From Rhodospirillales bacterium URHD0017 (GTDB taxonomy: Bacteria > Pseudomonadota > Alphaproteobacteria > Reyranellales > Reyranellaceae): a stretch of 64,000 bases of DNA. Location of the stretch: assembly GCA_900110395.1 (NCBI GenBank), contig FODP01000006.1:15581-79580 (forward strand), in the 5' to 3' direction. This document shows positions 7,780 through 17,034 of the stretch, in pieces. The notes below the pieces were generated by a model. It had not been told where the DNA came from. It searched no databases and saw nothing but the letters and a program-made list of their open reading frames with translations. Every line of letters starts with the position of its first letter. Within the stretch, counting starts at the first letter, position 1. Position numbers and translations under genes: made by a program.

Positions 7780-8393
7780 CCGTGGCGCTCACGCCCCACG
7801 ACCGCCAGCGTATCTCGGCCGCCATCCAGGCCGCGGAGCGCAAAACCTCGGGCGAGATCGTCTGCGTGCTGGCGCGCAGTTCGGCCGATGTAACGGCGCT
7901 GCCGATCCTGCTGGCGGCGCTTTTGGCGTTGGCGCTGCCGTGGCTGCTGGTGGCGCTCACCACGCTGTCGGTGCTGACGATCCTCTCCCTGCAGCTCGCC
8001 CTGTTCGTGGCGCTGGCCGCTCTCCTCTGCCTGTCGCGCGTGCGCGTCGCCCTGCTGCCGGCGGCTGCGCGCCGGGCGATCGCCCATCGCGCCGCCATGG
8101 AGCAGTTCATGCTGCGCGGCATCGGGCGGACCGAGGACCGCACCGGCGTCCTCGTGTTCGTCTCCCTGGCCGAACGCTATGCCCGCATCGTTGCCGACGA
8201 GGCGATCGCTTCTCGCGTCGCGCAGGCCGAATGGCAGGGCGCCATCGATGCGCTGATCGGGCACATGCGTGAAGGCCGCATCGCCGACGGCTTCGTCGAG
8301 GCAATCGAGCGCTGCGGCGGCGTACTGGCGACGCACTTTCCGGCCAAGGCCGACGAGCGCAGCGAGCTGCCGGACAGGATCTACCTCGTCTGA
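7773..8393 (+). CDS. second TPM-domain membrane protein
   Basis: The 206-residue product starts at an ATG overlapping the previous stop by 7 bp. It begins with LTPHDRQRISAAIQAAERKT and SGEIVCVLARSSADV (first part of a TPM fold), followed by two long hydrophobic segments (about residues 40-90), then FMLRGIGRTEDRTGVLVFVS and AERYARIVADEAI (second part). This is the split TPM arrangement of the third member of LemA-YgcG-TPM operons. It is predicted to be in the inner membrane with the domain in one compartment. A strong hairpin follows the stop, suggesting the three-gene operon ends here. Confidence 0.88.
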   Translation: MVTVALTPHDRQRISAAIQAAERKTSGEIVCVLARSSADVTALPILLAALLALALPWLLVALTTLSVLTILSLQLALFVALAALLCLSRVRVALLPAAARRAIAHRAAMEQFMLRGIGRTEDRTGVLVFVSLAERYARIVADEAIASRVAQAEWQGAIDALIGHMREGRIADGFVEAIERCGGVLATHFPAKADERSELPDRIYLV

Positions 8394-8394
8394 C

Positions 8395-8422
8395 GGAGCG
8401 CGGACCTCCAGGTCCGCGCTCC
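8395..8422 (+). terminator. hairpin after LemA/TPM operon
   Basis: A perfect 13-bp stem (8395-8407 with 8410-8422, sequence GGAGCGCGGACCT) encloses a 2-nt centre, directly after the stop of the last TPM gene. There is no T-run after it, so it is either an imperfect intrinsic terminator or a short REP-type palindrome. Confidence 0.5.
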
Positions 8423-8508
8423 GATGAGTATGAGTTCGCGCAGCGATACGCGGCTGATGCTCTTGAACGCCGATGGGTTAGGCTCCTCCTCAATCAATGG
8501 GAGGAACA

Positions 8509-10104
8509 ATGAAGATCGAATACGGTCGCCTCGGCTGCGTGATTGCCGTACTTGCGTTTGCCGTCGTGAGCCCCGCGGCCGCGCAGAAGTCCGGCGGCGT
8601 GCTGAAGATCCAGCACATGGATTCGCCGCCCAGCGCCTCGATCCACGAGGAGGCGACGGTGTCGGTCGCCGTGCCGTTCATGTCGCTCTACAACAACCTC
8701 GTGATGTTCGACCAGCACGTGGCGAAGAACAGCCTCGACTCGATCGTGCCCGATCTCGCCACCAAGTGGGCGTGGTCGACCGACAACACGAAGCTGGTCT
8801 TCACCGTGCGCGAGGGGGTGAAGTGGCACGACGGCAAGCCGTTCAGCGCCAAGGACGTCGCCTGCACCTTCGACCTGCTGCTGGGTGGCGAGAGCGAAAG
8901 CAAGCTCCGGCGCAATCCTCGCTCGTCGTGGTGGACCAACGTCGAGAAGGTCACGGCGGACAGCGACACCCAGGCCACCTTCCATCTCAAGGCGTCGCAG
9001 CCCTCGCTGCTGGCCCTCCTCGCCTCGGGCTACACGCCGATCTATCCCTGCCACATCCCGCCCGACCAGATGCGGCGGCGGCCGGTCGGCACCGGCCCGT
9101 TCAAGCTCGTCGAGTTCAAGATGAACGAGGGCATCAAGCTCACCAAGAACCCGGACTACTGGAAGAAGGGCAAGCCCTATCTCGACGGCATCGAGTTCAC
9201 CATCATGCCCGACCGCGGCACGCGCATGCTGGCCTTCATCGCCGGCAAGTTCGACATGACCTTCCCGTCCGACGTCACGGTGCCGCTGCTCAAGAACATC
9301 CGCAAGGATGCGCCCCAGGCGCTCTGCACCATGCGCGAGAGCGGCGTCAGCACCAACCTGATCGTCAATGCCGAGGCGCCGCCGTTCAACGACCCGAAGA
9401 TCCGCCGGGCGCTGGCGCTGACGCTCGACCGCAAGGCCTTCATCGACATCCTGAGCGAGGGCGAGGACAAGATGGCCGGCATCATGCTGCCGCCGCCCGA
9501 CGGCGGCTGGGGCATGACGCCGGAGATGATGAAGGACCTGCCGGGCTACGGCGACGTCGCCAAGGCGCGCGAGGAGGCGAAGAAGCTGATGCAGGAGGCG
9601 GGCTACGGGCCCGACAAGCGGCTCAAGATCAAGGTCAGCACGCGCAACATCGCGCCGTTCAAGGACCCGGCGGTGATCCTGATCGACCAGCTGAAGCAGG
9701 TCTATGTCGACGGCGAGCTCGAGATCATCGACACCGCCGTCTACTACAACCGCGTGTTCAAGAAGGACTACGTCGTGGCGCTCAATCTCAGCGGCGTGGC
9801 GGTCGACGACCCCGACGTGGCGCTGTTCGAGAACTACGGCTGCGGCTCGCTGCGCAACTACAACAACTACTGCGACGCGGAGATGACCAAGCTGTTCCAG
9901 GCGCAGTCGCGCGAGCTCGACCCCAAGAAGCGCCAGCAGATGGTGTGGGACATTGACCACAAGCTGCAGGCCGAGATCGCCCGGCCCATCATCTTCTACG
10001 GCCGCGCCGCGGGGTGCTGGCAGCCGCAGGTCAAGAACGTGACGCTGCACATCAACAGCATCTACAACAACTGGCGCTTCGAGGATGTGTGGCTGGAGAG
10101 GTAG
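8509..10104 (+). CDS. ABC transporter family 5 (peptide-type) solute-binding protein
   Basis: The 531-residue exported protein has a signal peptide (VIAVLAFAVVSPAAAQ) and the SBP_bac_5 hallmarks: VPDLATKWAWSTDNTKLVFT, VREGVKWHDGKPFSAKDVAC, VGTGPFKLVEFKMNEGIKLT, and DPKIRRALALTLDRKAFIDI. These proteins bind peptides, nickel or other solutes in the periplasm for an ABC importer. No permease or ATPase gene is adjacent, so it must share a transporter or act alone. The ATG at 8509 is preceded by GGGAGG. Its last 29 bases recur at 28594-28622, where a degraded copy of such a gene ends. Confidence 0.92.
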   Translation: MKIEYGRLGCVIAVLAFAVVSPAAAQKSGGVLKIQHMDSPPSASIHEEATVSVAVPFMSLYNNLVMFDQHVAKNSLDSIVPDLATKWAWSTDNTKLVFTVREGVKWHDGKPFSAKDVACTFDLLLGGESESKLRRNPRSSWWTNVEKVTADSDTQATFHLKASQPSLLALLASGYTPIYPCHIPPDQMRRRPVGTGPFKLVEFKMNEGIKLTKNPDYWKKGKPYLDGIEFTIMPDRGTRMLAFIAGKFDMTFPSDVTVPLLKNIRKDAPQALCTMRESGVSTNLIVNAEAPPFNDPKIRRALALTLDRKAFIDILSEGEDKMAGIMLPPPDGGWGMTPEMMKDLPGYGDVAKAREEAKKLMQEAGYGPDKRLKIKVSTRNIAPFKDPAVILIDQLKQVYVDGELEIIDTAVYYNRVFKKDYVVALNLSGVAVDDPDVALFENYGCGSLRNYNNYCDAEMTKLFQAQSRELDPKKRQQMVWDIDHKLQAEIARPIIFYGRAAGCWQPQVKNVTLHINSIYNNWRFEDVWLER

Positions 10105-10218
10105 AGCCGGCTAGAACATCACCTCGCCCGCAAATAAAGACGACTGCGCGCTCGCTGGCTGTCGTGCCCTGCCTTTTCTGCAGGACCGAGAAACGCCATT
10201 TCCCACCCCTGGGGGCAT

Positions 10219-10605
10219 TTAGCACCGGCCACCTGATTTCCGCAATATGAGTGCATATATACGCCGAGGCCGGCCTCGCCAGAGAATGACACCGCCTGCG
10301 GCGATGCCCAGGCAGCTGAAGGCCAGGTCCTCAAAGCATGCGTGGCGTCCTGGAGCCACGACTTGTCCGGCTTCCAGGATTGCTGCCCAGGCGCCAAGGA
10401 TAGCGCATTGCACCGGCAAGGACGGGCCTTTCCGGAGCGCCAGGCCCATGACGTTCGTTGTACCAAGATAGGCAACGAGGTGTTCGGCATGACCGCCCAG
10501 CGCAGTTCGCCTCATCGCATCTGCCGGCAACCACGCAAGAGCTGCGAGAACGACGATGCAGCCGGCGAAAAGAAAGCGCAGCACGAAAAGTAAAACCTTG
10601 GCCAT
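10219..10605 (-). CDS. VanZ-like small membrane protein (copy 2)
   Basis: The 128-residue product is a paralogue of the protein at 4501-4890. Both share LAWLPA.AM.RT.LGGH.EHL.AYL, MGLA, and an AILE.GQ..PGRHA motif, with about four hydrophobic segments. The ATG at 10605 gives a length matching copy 1; an ATG at 10656 would add a polar head. It stands alone on the minus strand downstream of the solute-binding protein gene. Function unknown. Confidence 0.75.
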   Translation of the reverse strand: MAKVLLFVLRFLFAGCIVVLAALAWLPADAMRRTALGGHAEHLVAYLGTTNVMGLALRKGPSLPVQCAILGAWAAILEAGQVVAPGRHACFEDLAFSCLGIAAGGVILWRGRPRRIYALILRKSGGRC

Positions 10606-10882
10606 CCCGGTCGAAGCCTCGTTCTTTTCCCGGCTAGCCGGGGCCGCGCGGCACAAGCGTCATGATGTGCAAGAAAAGCTGTTTGATCCGAAAGCGATAC
10701 AGCCCACTTTGGCCCGGCATGGGAGCGATCTTTCGGTGTCCTGCCCGACCGTCAAAAAGCATTTGCGGCGGCGCACGGCCGGCGCCCGATTCGTCGCCCC
10801 CCGGATCACTGCTTTGTCACGGACGTTGCTGCGCAGCCGAAGAACGTCTAACCTTACAACTCAAGCTAAAGGACCATCACCT

Positions 10883-11401
10883 TTGCGCAATGTGAGGATT
10901 CGCGGGAAGATCGCAAAGGACGAATGGCCGAAGATCACCGCCCGCTTCCACAGCGGAGAGAGCTTCACCCAGATCGCCCGGAGTTATCACTGTACCGCTC
11001 CTGCCATACGGTACATTGTCAATCGCGTTTCCAACCGTGAGGGTCGGAGAAAGATGGAACGCGATACCCAGGGCAAGATCGCGCTGGTCACGCCGATCGC
11101 GACCAGCCGCCGGTCCAACCGGCCTGCGAACGCCAATGTCCGCTCTCAAGCCAAGCCGTCTCGGGGCAATTTCTCGGCCGACTCTCCGGTCAAGGACGTC
11201 TGGGGCCGCATCAACATCGACATTGCGACCTTCCTGACCGCGATGGAGTCGCTGTCAGCGGACGACAGCGACGAGAATTACCAGGCCTTGCTGGACGCAA
11301 CCGATCGCCTGCTGTGGGGAAGCGCGCGAACGCGTCTCGAACTGGAGCGCCTCCTCGGCAATGCGAAAAGAAGCCAGGGCGTTCGCCGCCTGTCAGGCTG
11401 A
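10883..11401 (+). CDS. HTH-containing putative DNA-binding protein at exopolysaccharide locus edge
   Basis: The frame contains GKIAKDEWPKITARFHSGES and FTQIARSYHCTAPAIRYIVN, a helix-turn-helix-like unit, then a basic linker and a helical C-terminus (DIATFLTAMESLSADDSDEN, LLDATDRLLWGSARTRLELE). The TTG at 10883 is chosen because AAAGGA lies about 8 nt upstream and upstream in-frame sequence is low-complexity and unlike protein; GTG 10892 is another option and the frame is open to 10556. The resulting protein has 172 residues. It faces the initiating sugar transferase gene 12 bp away and may regulate the exopolysaccharide cluster (inference from position). Confidence 0.65.
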   Translation: MRNVRIRGKIAKDEWPKITARFHSGESFTQIARSYHCTAPAIRYIVNRVSNREGRRKMERDTQGKIALVTPIATSRRSNRPANANVRSQAKPSRGNFSADSPVKDVWGRINIDIATFLTAMESLSADDSDENYQALLDATDRLLWGSARTRLELERLLGNAKRSQGVRRLSG

Positions 11402-11413
11402 CTCACAGCCATT

Positions 11414-12880
11414 TCAGTAGGCGTTGGTACCCCGGAAGACGGCGGGGACGGTCATCAGCAGAACCTTGATGTCCAGCAGCATCGACCAGTTGGCCATGTA
11501 GTAGCGATCGTACTCGAGCCGTCGCTTCATCTCCTCGATCCCTCCGATTGCACCACGCAGCCCGTTGACCTGCGCCCAACCTGTGATGCCGGGTTTCATG
11601 CGGTGGCGCCCGAGATAGCCTTCGATGAGGCGGGCGTACTTTTCGTTGTGAACGGCGGCATGCGGCCTCGGTCCGACCAACGACATTTCACCGCGCAGCA
11701 CGTTGAGCAGTTGCGGCAGCTCGTCGAGGCTGGTCCGCCGCAGGAAGCCGCCGACGCGCGTGACCCGAGGATCCTCGCGGCGGGCCGGGGGAACGTCCGG
11801 ATCCGGATCCGGATCGTGATGCATGCTGCGGAACTTGAAGATCCAGATGCGCTGGTTGTTGAAGCCATAGCGCTCCTGGCGAAACAGCACAGGACCGCGG
11901 CTGTCGATTTTTACCAGCAGCGCGATGATCAGCAGGACAGGCAAGAGCGCGACCAGCAGGACCAGCGACAGCGCGAGGTCCTCGAAGCGCTTCAAGGGAG
12001 CACCCCATCCCGTCAGGGGCCGCCGCTGCACCTTCAACGTCGGTATCCCGGCGAGCAGGCTGAACTCCGTCGGCGGATAGTCGATTTCAGGAATACCGGC
12101 ATCGACCCTGACTTCGACCTGGCACGCCGCGAACTTCGACAGCGCGTGGTTCAAAGCGCCGGGAGACCGCCAGGGCATGGCGACGACGATTTCATCCACG
12201 CTCCCCGCATCGGCCAGCGCCACCAGGCGATCGCCGTCGCCTGCGACGCTGCCGATGGTCGCCGCAACGTCACCATCGATGAACACGCCGACGAGACGCG
12301 CCTCCTCGCCGCCCTGCCTCAGCCGTTGCGCGAGAGCGACAGCCTCCCGCCCCGCCCCGAACACGGCAAGCCTGCGAACCAACCGGCCTTCTCTCCTCCA
12401 TCGCCGGATTCGTCCACTCGCGAGGTATCTGGTAGCGGCCAGGAACGACAGGGCGCCGGCAAACCACAGGAAGGTCCACCCGCCCCAAAACTCCCAGGAG
12501 TGCCCCGAAACGACGGTTATGAGCGCCACCGCGAAGAAGGCGCCGGTCCAGGCGACCGTGACCTTGGTCAATTGAACCGCCAGCCGGGCGGCACTCTCCA
12601 TCGAGTAGGCATGTGCGAGATGCAAGAAGTTCACGGTGGCCGTCGCACCGAGAACGACCCCGAGCAAATGGGTCAACGAACCGGTTCCGCGTGACGAGAA
12701 GAGCGCGTCGATCGTCAATCCCAGGATTGCGATGCCGAACCAGTCAGAAAGGCGCAGCAGGCCCGGCAGGCGCGTCTCGAGATCGACGTAGGATGCCGGC
12801 GATGAGGCGAAGGGCGCCGCTCGGAACACCCCGAAAACGCCGACCGTGCCACGACGCATCAAGCTGCGATCGCTAGGCAT
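11414..12880 (-). CDS. exopolysaccharide polyprenyl glycosylphosphotransferase
   Basis: This enzyme type starts polysaccharide synthesis by moving a sugar-1-phosphate onto undecaprenyl phosphate in the inner membrane. The 488-residue product has four N-terminal hydrophobic segments (about 40-150), a CoA-binding-like middle with [20 protein letters not shown], a fifth membrane segment (about 305-325), and the bacterial sugar transferase domain with [46 protein letters not shown] and VGPRPHA. The length fits the WcaJ/ExoY-fusion (UPGP) group. The upstream 188 bp to the epimerase stop should hold its promoter. Confidence 0.93.
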   Translation of the reverse strand: MPSDRSLMRRGTVGVFGVFRAAPFASSPASYVDLETRLPGLLRLSDWFGIAILGLTIDALFSSRGTGSLTHLLGVVLGATATVNFLHLAHAYSMESAARLAVQLTKVTVAWTGAFFAVALITVVSGHSWEFWGGWTFLWFAGALSFLAATRYLASGRIRRWRREGRLVRRLAVFGAGREAVALAQRLRQGGEEARLVGVFIDGDVAATIGSVAGDGDRLVALADAGSVDEIVVAMPWRSPGALNHALSKFAACQVEVRVDAGIPEIDYPPTEFSLLAGIPTLKVQRRPLTGWGAPLKRFEDLALSLVLLVALLPVLLIIALLVKIDSRGPVLFRQERYGFNNQRIWIFKFRSMHHDPDPDPDVPPARREDPRVTRVGGFLRRTSLDELPQLLNVLRGEMSLVGPRPHAAVHNEKYARLIEGYLGRHRMKPGITGWAQVNGLRGAIGGIEEMKRRLEYDRYYMANWSMLLDIKVLLMTVPAVFRGTNAY

Positions 12881-13068
12881 CGCTTCTCCTGCTGCCGCAA
12901 GTCGTCAAGCGCTCCGCTCGACCCGCACTCCACCCGAACAGCTACCGTTGCTGCCCTTCTCCGATTCTTGCTTTTCGAATCCTGTCACCAGTCATCGGCA
13001 TGAGGGGCATTGTCAAACCTGCATAGACCCGACCATAAGAAAAGAAAAGAAAAAATTAAGAATAAGAC

Positions 13069-14049
13069 TCACGCCAGTCGACGGTTGGTGTGGCCGCTCA
13101 GGCCCGGCTTCGACGACCGGTCGTGATCCAGCTTGCAGAGCCAGTCCAGCGTTCGTCTCAGGCCGACATCCAATGGCGTGCGATTCTCGCAACCGAGCTC
13201 CGCGACCGCGCGAAATGGCGACCCCACCGAATGCCTGATGTCGCCCGCTCTGGCCTCCCTGTACATGACCGGAACGGACGCGTGCCCGGCGCTCATGACC
13301 GCCGCGGCGAGCTGCGCTACGGTCGTTGCCGTCCCGGTACAGACGTTGAGAACATCGGCCTCCAGGGAAGCCTTGCCGACCGCCGCCAACAGACAGGCGA
13401 CGACGTCGCCGACAAAGACGAAATCCCTCGTCTGCAATCCGTCGCCGGAGATCGTCAACGGCAAGCCCTCCAGCAACGATCGCGCGAAGATCGAAATCAC
13501 GCCCGAGTACGGCGAGGCAGGGTCCTGGCGCGGACCGTAAACGTTGAAAAAGCGCAACCCGAGGCTCGGAAGTCCGCATGAGCGCGTCGCTGTGCGGGCC
13601 TGCACCTCGCAGCACAGCTTGTCCGCGCCGTATGCCGACCGCGGCATCGGACTCGCGGTCTCGGCGATCGGCACATGCCGCTGGTCGCCGTAGACCGCCG
13701 CTGATGATGCATAGACGACCGGGACCGACAGCTTCGCCTGACGCAGCGCGTCCAGCACCGCGATCAGGCCCGTCTGGTTGACATTATGGCTGCCGACCCA
13801 GTCTTCGGCCGACCGCGCAACGGAAGCGATGGCCGCCAGATGGATACACGCCTGAATGTCGCGAACACCACGTCGCACGAGGGTCCGGTCGAGGACAGAT
13901 CCCGGCAGAAGCGACGCCCGCTTGTTCAAATTCTGCAACCGGCCCGATGACAGGTCGTCGAGAACGACAACCTCGTCGCCCCGCTCGATCAGCGCGTCGA
14001 CGAGGTGGGACCCGATGAAGCCGCAGCCACCCGTAACGAGATACCGCAT
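13069..14049 (-). CDS. NAD-dependent sugar epimerase/dehydratase (extended SDR)
   Basis: Probably an NDP-sugar epimerase supplying a precursor for the polysaccharide. The 326-residue product has the Rossmann motif TGGCGFIGSHLVDALIERGD, VVVLDDLSSG, the active-site serine strand YASSAAVYG, and the catalytic YGADK (Tyr-x3-Lys). FFNVYGPRQDPASPYSGVIS is typical of GalE-like enzymes. The sugar specificity cannot be read from sequence. The gene is transcribed away from the plus-strand tailoring operon; the divergent spacer carries GATAAG motifs. Confidence 0.92.
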   Translation of the reverse strand: MRYLVTGGCGFIGSHLVDALIERGDEVVVLDDLSSGRLQNLNKRASLLPGSVLDRTLVRRGVRDIQACIHLAAIASVARSAEDWVGSHNVNQTGLIAVLDALRQAKLSVPVVYASSAAVYGDQRHVPIAETASPMPRSAYGADKLCCEVQARTATRSCGLPSLGLRFFNVYGPRQDPASPYSGVISIFARSLLEGLPLTISGDGLQTRDFVFVGDVVACLLAAVGKASLEADVLNVCTGTATTVAQLAAAVMSAGHASVPVMYREARAGDIRHSVGSPFRAVAELGCENRTPLDVGLRRTLDWLCKLDHDRSSKPGLSGHTNRRLA

Positions 14050-14064
14050 GGTTGGTCTCGCCTG

Positions 14065-14195
14065 GACGAAAAGATAATCCCCGGCGGCGACTTTACGTTT
14101 TTCTTATCACTTGGCAACCGTAGTCCCAACTTTGACACACTGTCAGCCGGAGTCCATTCGTCAGACTGCGATATCATTAACAACGATAAGAAAAC
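14065..14195. promoter_or_regulatory. divergent promoter region with GATAAGAAAA motifs
   Basis: In the spacer between the epimerase and the oxidoreductase gene, GATAAGAAAA occurs at 14185-14194 and inverted (TTTTCTTATC) at 14099-14108. GACGAAAAGATAA at 14065-14077 is identical over 13 nt to 24880-24892 in the other divergent spacer of the cluster. A TTGACA hexamer lies at 14132-14137, without a clear -10. The arrangement suggests a shared operator. Confidence 0.5.
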
Positions 14196-14228
14196 GATTG
14201 GGCGAGACCTTACATTTGCAGGATCCGC

Positions 14229-15335
14229 ATGGTTCGCATCGCTGTCGCAGGCCTCGGGAAGATGGGCATCTCCCATCTGTCCATCCTGAAGGCTCACATT
14301 GATGTCGACGTGGTATCTGTGTGCGACACGGCGCAATACCTGCTCGACATCCTGAACAAGAACACCGGCGTCAACGTGCATTCCGATTTCTCGAGGATGC
14401 TGGATGAGGCCTCGCCCGCCGCGGTGGTTCTCGCCACGCCCTCGGCACACCACTACGAAATGGCAACAACGGCGCTCGACCGCGGCATCAGCGTGTTCTG
14501 CGAAAAGCCCCTGACCCTCGCACCCGACCAGTCGGCGGAACTGGCCGCCCTGGCCCGGAGCCGGGAAGTGATGCATCAGGTCGGTTACCACTATCGCTTC
14601 ACCAGCACCTTCAGGGAAGTGAAGCGGCTGATCGAGGCGGACGCCATCGGACAGATCACACACGTCCTGGCGGAAGCCTACGGTCCCGTCGTGCTCCGCC
14701 CGAAGGGCTCGACGTGGCGCAGCCGGCGCAGCACCGGCGGTGGCTGCCTCTACGACTATGCAGCACATCCCATAAATCTGCTGAATTGGTACTTCGGGAT
14801 GCCGGCGCATGTGGGCGGCACGTCGATCGGCAAGGTCTTTTCGCGGGACACCGACGACGAAGTCTACTCGACGCTGTATTACGACCGGCCCGCCGGGCTG
14901 ACGGCACAGCTTTCGGTCAATTGGTGCGACGAGTCCCAGCGCAAGATGACGACCAAGCTGACCTTGTGGGGCACGAGAGGGCGGATTTCCGCCGATCGCC
15001 AGGAAGTCCAGGCCTACCTCCGGGAACCATGCGGCACACTGCCGGACTACCAGCAGGGATGGAACATGCGCTCGACCACGCATCTGGCGGCGCCGGTCTC
15101 GTTCTACCTGCGCGGCGAAGAATATTCAGCCCAGCTCGATCACTTCGTGGCGGCCGTCGCTGGCAGGCGGCCGGGCGGCGAGAGCTGCTTCGAGAGTGCC
15201 ACCCAGACGGATCGCGTGATTGCCATGCTGCTGGCGGATGACTCCTGTGATCGGCGTCCGGACGCGACTGCAGCAAAAGGCGTCTCGCGATTCTTCGCAA
15301 AGGCGCCGGTGCCGTTCTTTTCCCGGCAAGCATGA
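14229..15335 (+). CDS. Gfo/Idh/MocA family oxidoreductase
   Basis: These NAD(P)-dependent enzymes act on sugars and often make modified NDP-sugars. The 368-residue product has the N-terminal Rossmann motif VRIAVAGLGKMGISHLSILK, VVLATPSAHHYEMA, and the signature FCEKPLTL with the catalytic Lys, followed by the C-terminal dehydrogenase domain (GGGCLYDYAAHPINLLNWYF). It opens the plus-strand tailoring operon; its stop overlaps the next start (ATGA). Substrate unknown, likely a nucleotide sugar of the exopolysaccharide. Confidence 0.92.
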   Translation: MVRIAVAGLGKMGISHLSILKAHIDVDVVSVCDTAQYLLDILNKNTGVNVHSDFSRMLDEASPAAVVLATPSAHHYEMATTALDRGISVFCEKPLTLAPDQSAELAALARSREVMHQVGYHYRFTSTFREVKRLIEADAIGQITHVLAEAYGPVVLRPKGSTWRSRRSTGGGCLYDYAAHPINLLNWYFGMPAHVGGTSIGKVFSRDTDDEVYSTLYYDRPAGLTAQLSVNWCDESQRKMTTKLTLWGTRGRISADRQEVQAYLREPCGTLPDYQQGWNMRSTTHLAAPVSFYLRGEEYSAQLDHFVAAVAGRRPGGESCFESATQTDRVIAMLLADDSCDRRPDATAAKGVSRFFAKAPVPFFSRQA

Positions 15336-16246
15336 GGGCGAAGTTGGACAGGCTCCTGTTCGGCGACAATCAGTTCTTCGGCGTGAACCACATGTCCGAG
15401 GACAAGGCGCGCGCGCAGGCAATGCGTTTCCGCGACGCGGCGGCCGTCATGGAAGTACTCGATGCCGCGCTGGATGCGGGTGTCCGGACTTTCATGTGCA
15501 CGACTCACGACCGCATCTCGGCGATCTGCGATCGCATGCGTGCAAACCCCGAGCGCTACAAGGAGTTCACCTTCTACCCTTCGATGCCGTACGCGCACAA
15601 ATATGCCAATGCTGTCACCGAGGAAGGGATGCTCGGCGCGCTCAGGCGATTCCTTCCCGACGAGGGCCGCTTCAGCGCCATCCTGCGCGGCGGCATGGCC
15701 GTCGCGCGAAAGGACCTCGAGGGCATGGCGGCGCCTCTCATGGACGCCGAGATGAAGATGTTCCGGGGTCTGAGCACGCCGGTCATCTTTCTGCAGAACA
15801 TCGTCGTCGACCTGCTGCTTGGGCTTGGCGCCAAACAGGCGTTCCGAATATTCGCCGACCAGGTCCGCGACCGATATCACGCCGAGCCGGGCTTCATAAC
15901 GATGAACATGCCGCGCCTTCTGCCCGTGCTCGAGGAGGTCGGCATCGACAATCCAATCATCTGCGCGAACATCAACAAGCTCGGCTTTCGCATGTCCGGC
16001 GGCCTCGAAGCGAACGAGCGGGTCCTGCGTTCGGGCCGCTTTCGCGCCATCGCCATGTCGGTTTTCGCCTCGGGGGCGATCCCGCCGGAGGAGGCGATCA
16101 AATGGGTATGCGGCCAGCCCAACATCGCAGCGATCGTGTTCGGCGCGTCGCGCGGCGCCAACATCCGCCATACCTGCGAGCTCGTGAACAGGTACTGGCC
16201 CGCCGCTGGTCAGGAGCGCCGCGCACTCAGCGCCGGGACGGTGTGA
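15332..16246 (+). CDS. AKR-like TIM-barrel protein of exopolysaccharide operon
   Basis: The 304-residue product is coupled to the oxidoreductase gene (ATGA). It starts LDRLLFGDNQFFGVNHMSED, shows repeated strand-helix units, and ends with EAIKWVCGQPNIAAIVFGAS then RGANI, which matches the C-terminal strand-helix pattern of aldo/keto reductases (..P.V...I.GAS...). A typical catalytic Tyr/Lys tetrad could not be placed with confidence, so it may be a divergent member or a different TIM-barrel enzyme. Context points to polysaccharide sugar modification. Confidence 0.65.
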   Translation: MRAKLDRLLFGDNQFFGVNHMSEDKARAQAMRFRDAAAVMEVLDAALDAGVRTFMCTTHDRISAICDRMRANPERYKEFTFYPSMPYAHKYANAVTEEGMLGALRRFLPDEGRFSAILRGGMAVARKDLEGMAAPLMDAEMKMFRGLSTPVIFLQNIVVDLLLGLGAKQAFRIFADQVRDRYHAEPGFITMNMPRLLPVLEEVGIDNPIICANINKLGFRMSGGLEANERVLRSGRFRAIAMSVFASGAIPPEEAIKWVCGQPNIAAIVFGASRGANIRHTCELVNRYWPAAGQERRALSAGTV

Positions 16247-16998
16247 TGGGAACGACAAGCTACGAGACAGCCTCGCGTCGGGCAGGCGAGCTGATCGCCG
16301 CCAGGCTGCAGGGCAGCCAGGCCCGCATCTACGAGGCCGGAGGCGGATCGCTGTCCCTCCTGCCGCCGTCGCTGCTCGCCGCCTCGACGATCTCGGTGGT
16401 CGATATCGATGAGGTGCAACTGGACAACAACACATATGCCGACATCAAGATCCAGGGCGATATCCAGACCTACTCATTCCCCCCGGACAGTTTCGATCTG
16501 GTCGTCTGCAACCAGGTCATTGAGCATCTGGATCACCCCGACCAGGCGATCCGGCTCTTTGGCGAGATGCTCGCGCCCGGCGGCGTCCTATTCATCGGAG
16601 CGCCCCATCCGGCCTCGTTCTCCGGCCTCGTGACCAAGTACTCGCCTCACTGGTTCCATGTCTGGTTCTACCGGCACGTCATGGGTAGCGCCACGGCCGG
16701 GCAGCCCGGACACGCTCCGTTTCGCACCGTCTACCACCCCCTGGTGCATCCGAAGAAGTTGATCGCGTTTTGCGACCAGCTGGGATTCTCGACGATCTAC
16801 TTCCGCGAATTCCCGCACTGGGTCTATGCCAGCCTGGAGGAACGAAGGCCCACGCTGGGACACCTGCTCTCCGGAACCGTCGCGGCGATGAACGCGCTGA
16901 CGCTCGGCCGGCACGATCTAAGGAACGGCGACTATCAGATCGTCTTCGAGAAACGCGCCGGGAAGAGCGAAGAAATTCTGTCCTCCCCGCCGGCCTGA
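16246..16998 (+). CDS. SAM-dependent methyltransferase of exopolysaccharide operon
   Basis: The 250-residue product begins at the ATG overlapping the previous stop (TGATG). It has class I methyltransferase features: ARIYEAGGGSLSLLPPSLLA (motif I region), STISVVDIDEVQLDNN, SFDLVVCNQVIEHLDHPDQA, and LAPGGVLFIGAPHP. It probably methylates a sugar or lipid-linked intermediate. It ends 36 bp before the pectate-lyase-fold gene. Confidence 0.88.
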   Translation: MGTTSYETASRRAGELIAARLQGSQARIYEAGGGSLSLLPPSLLAASTISVVDIDEVQLDNNTYADIKIQGDIQTYSFPPDSFDLVVCNQVIEHLDHPDQAIRLFGEMLAPGGVLFIGAPHPASFSGLVTKYSPHWFHVWFYRHVMGSATAGQPGHAPFRTVYHPLVHPKKLIAFCDQLGFSTIYFREFPHWVYASLEERRPTLGHLLSGTVAAMNALTLGRHDLRNGDYQIVFEKRAGKSEEILSSPPA

Positions 16999-17034
16999 CG
17001 ATTTTCTCTGCCGTACCTGCAATGGAGGCTTGGC

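Noticed and set aside
8494..10050. 518-aa minus-strand frame opposite the solute-binding protein
   Set aside because: His/Arg/Val/Leu-biased antisense artefact; the SBP signatures are on the plus strand.
13031..13068. A-rich stretch beside the epimerase stop as an intrinsic terminator
   Set aside because: It is rich in A on the plus strand (T on the minus strand), but no stem precedes the T-run on the epimerase transcript, so it was only noted as a partial GATAAG-like motif.
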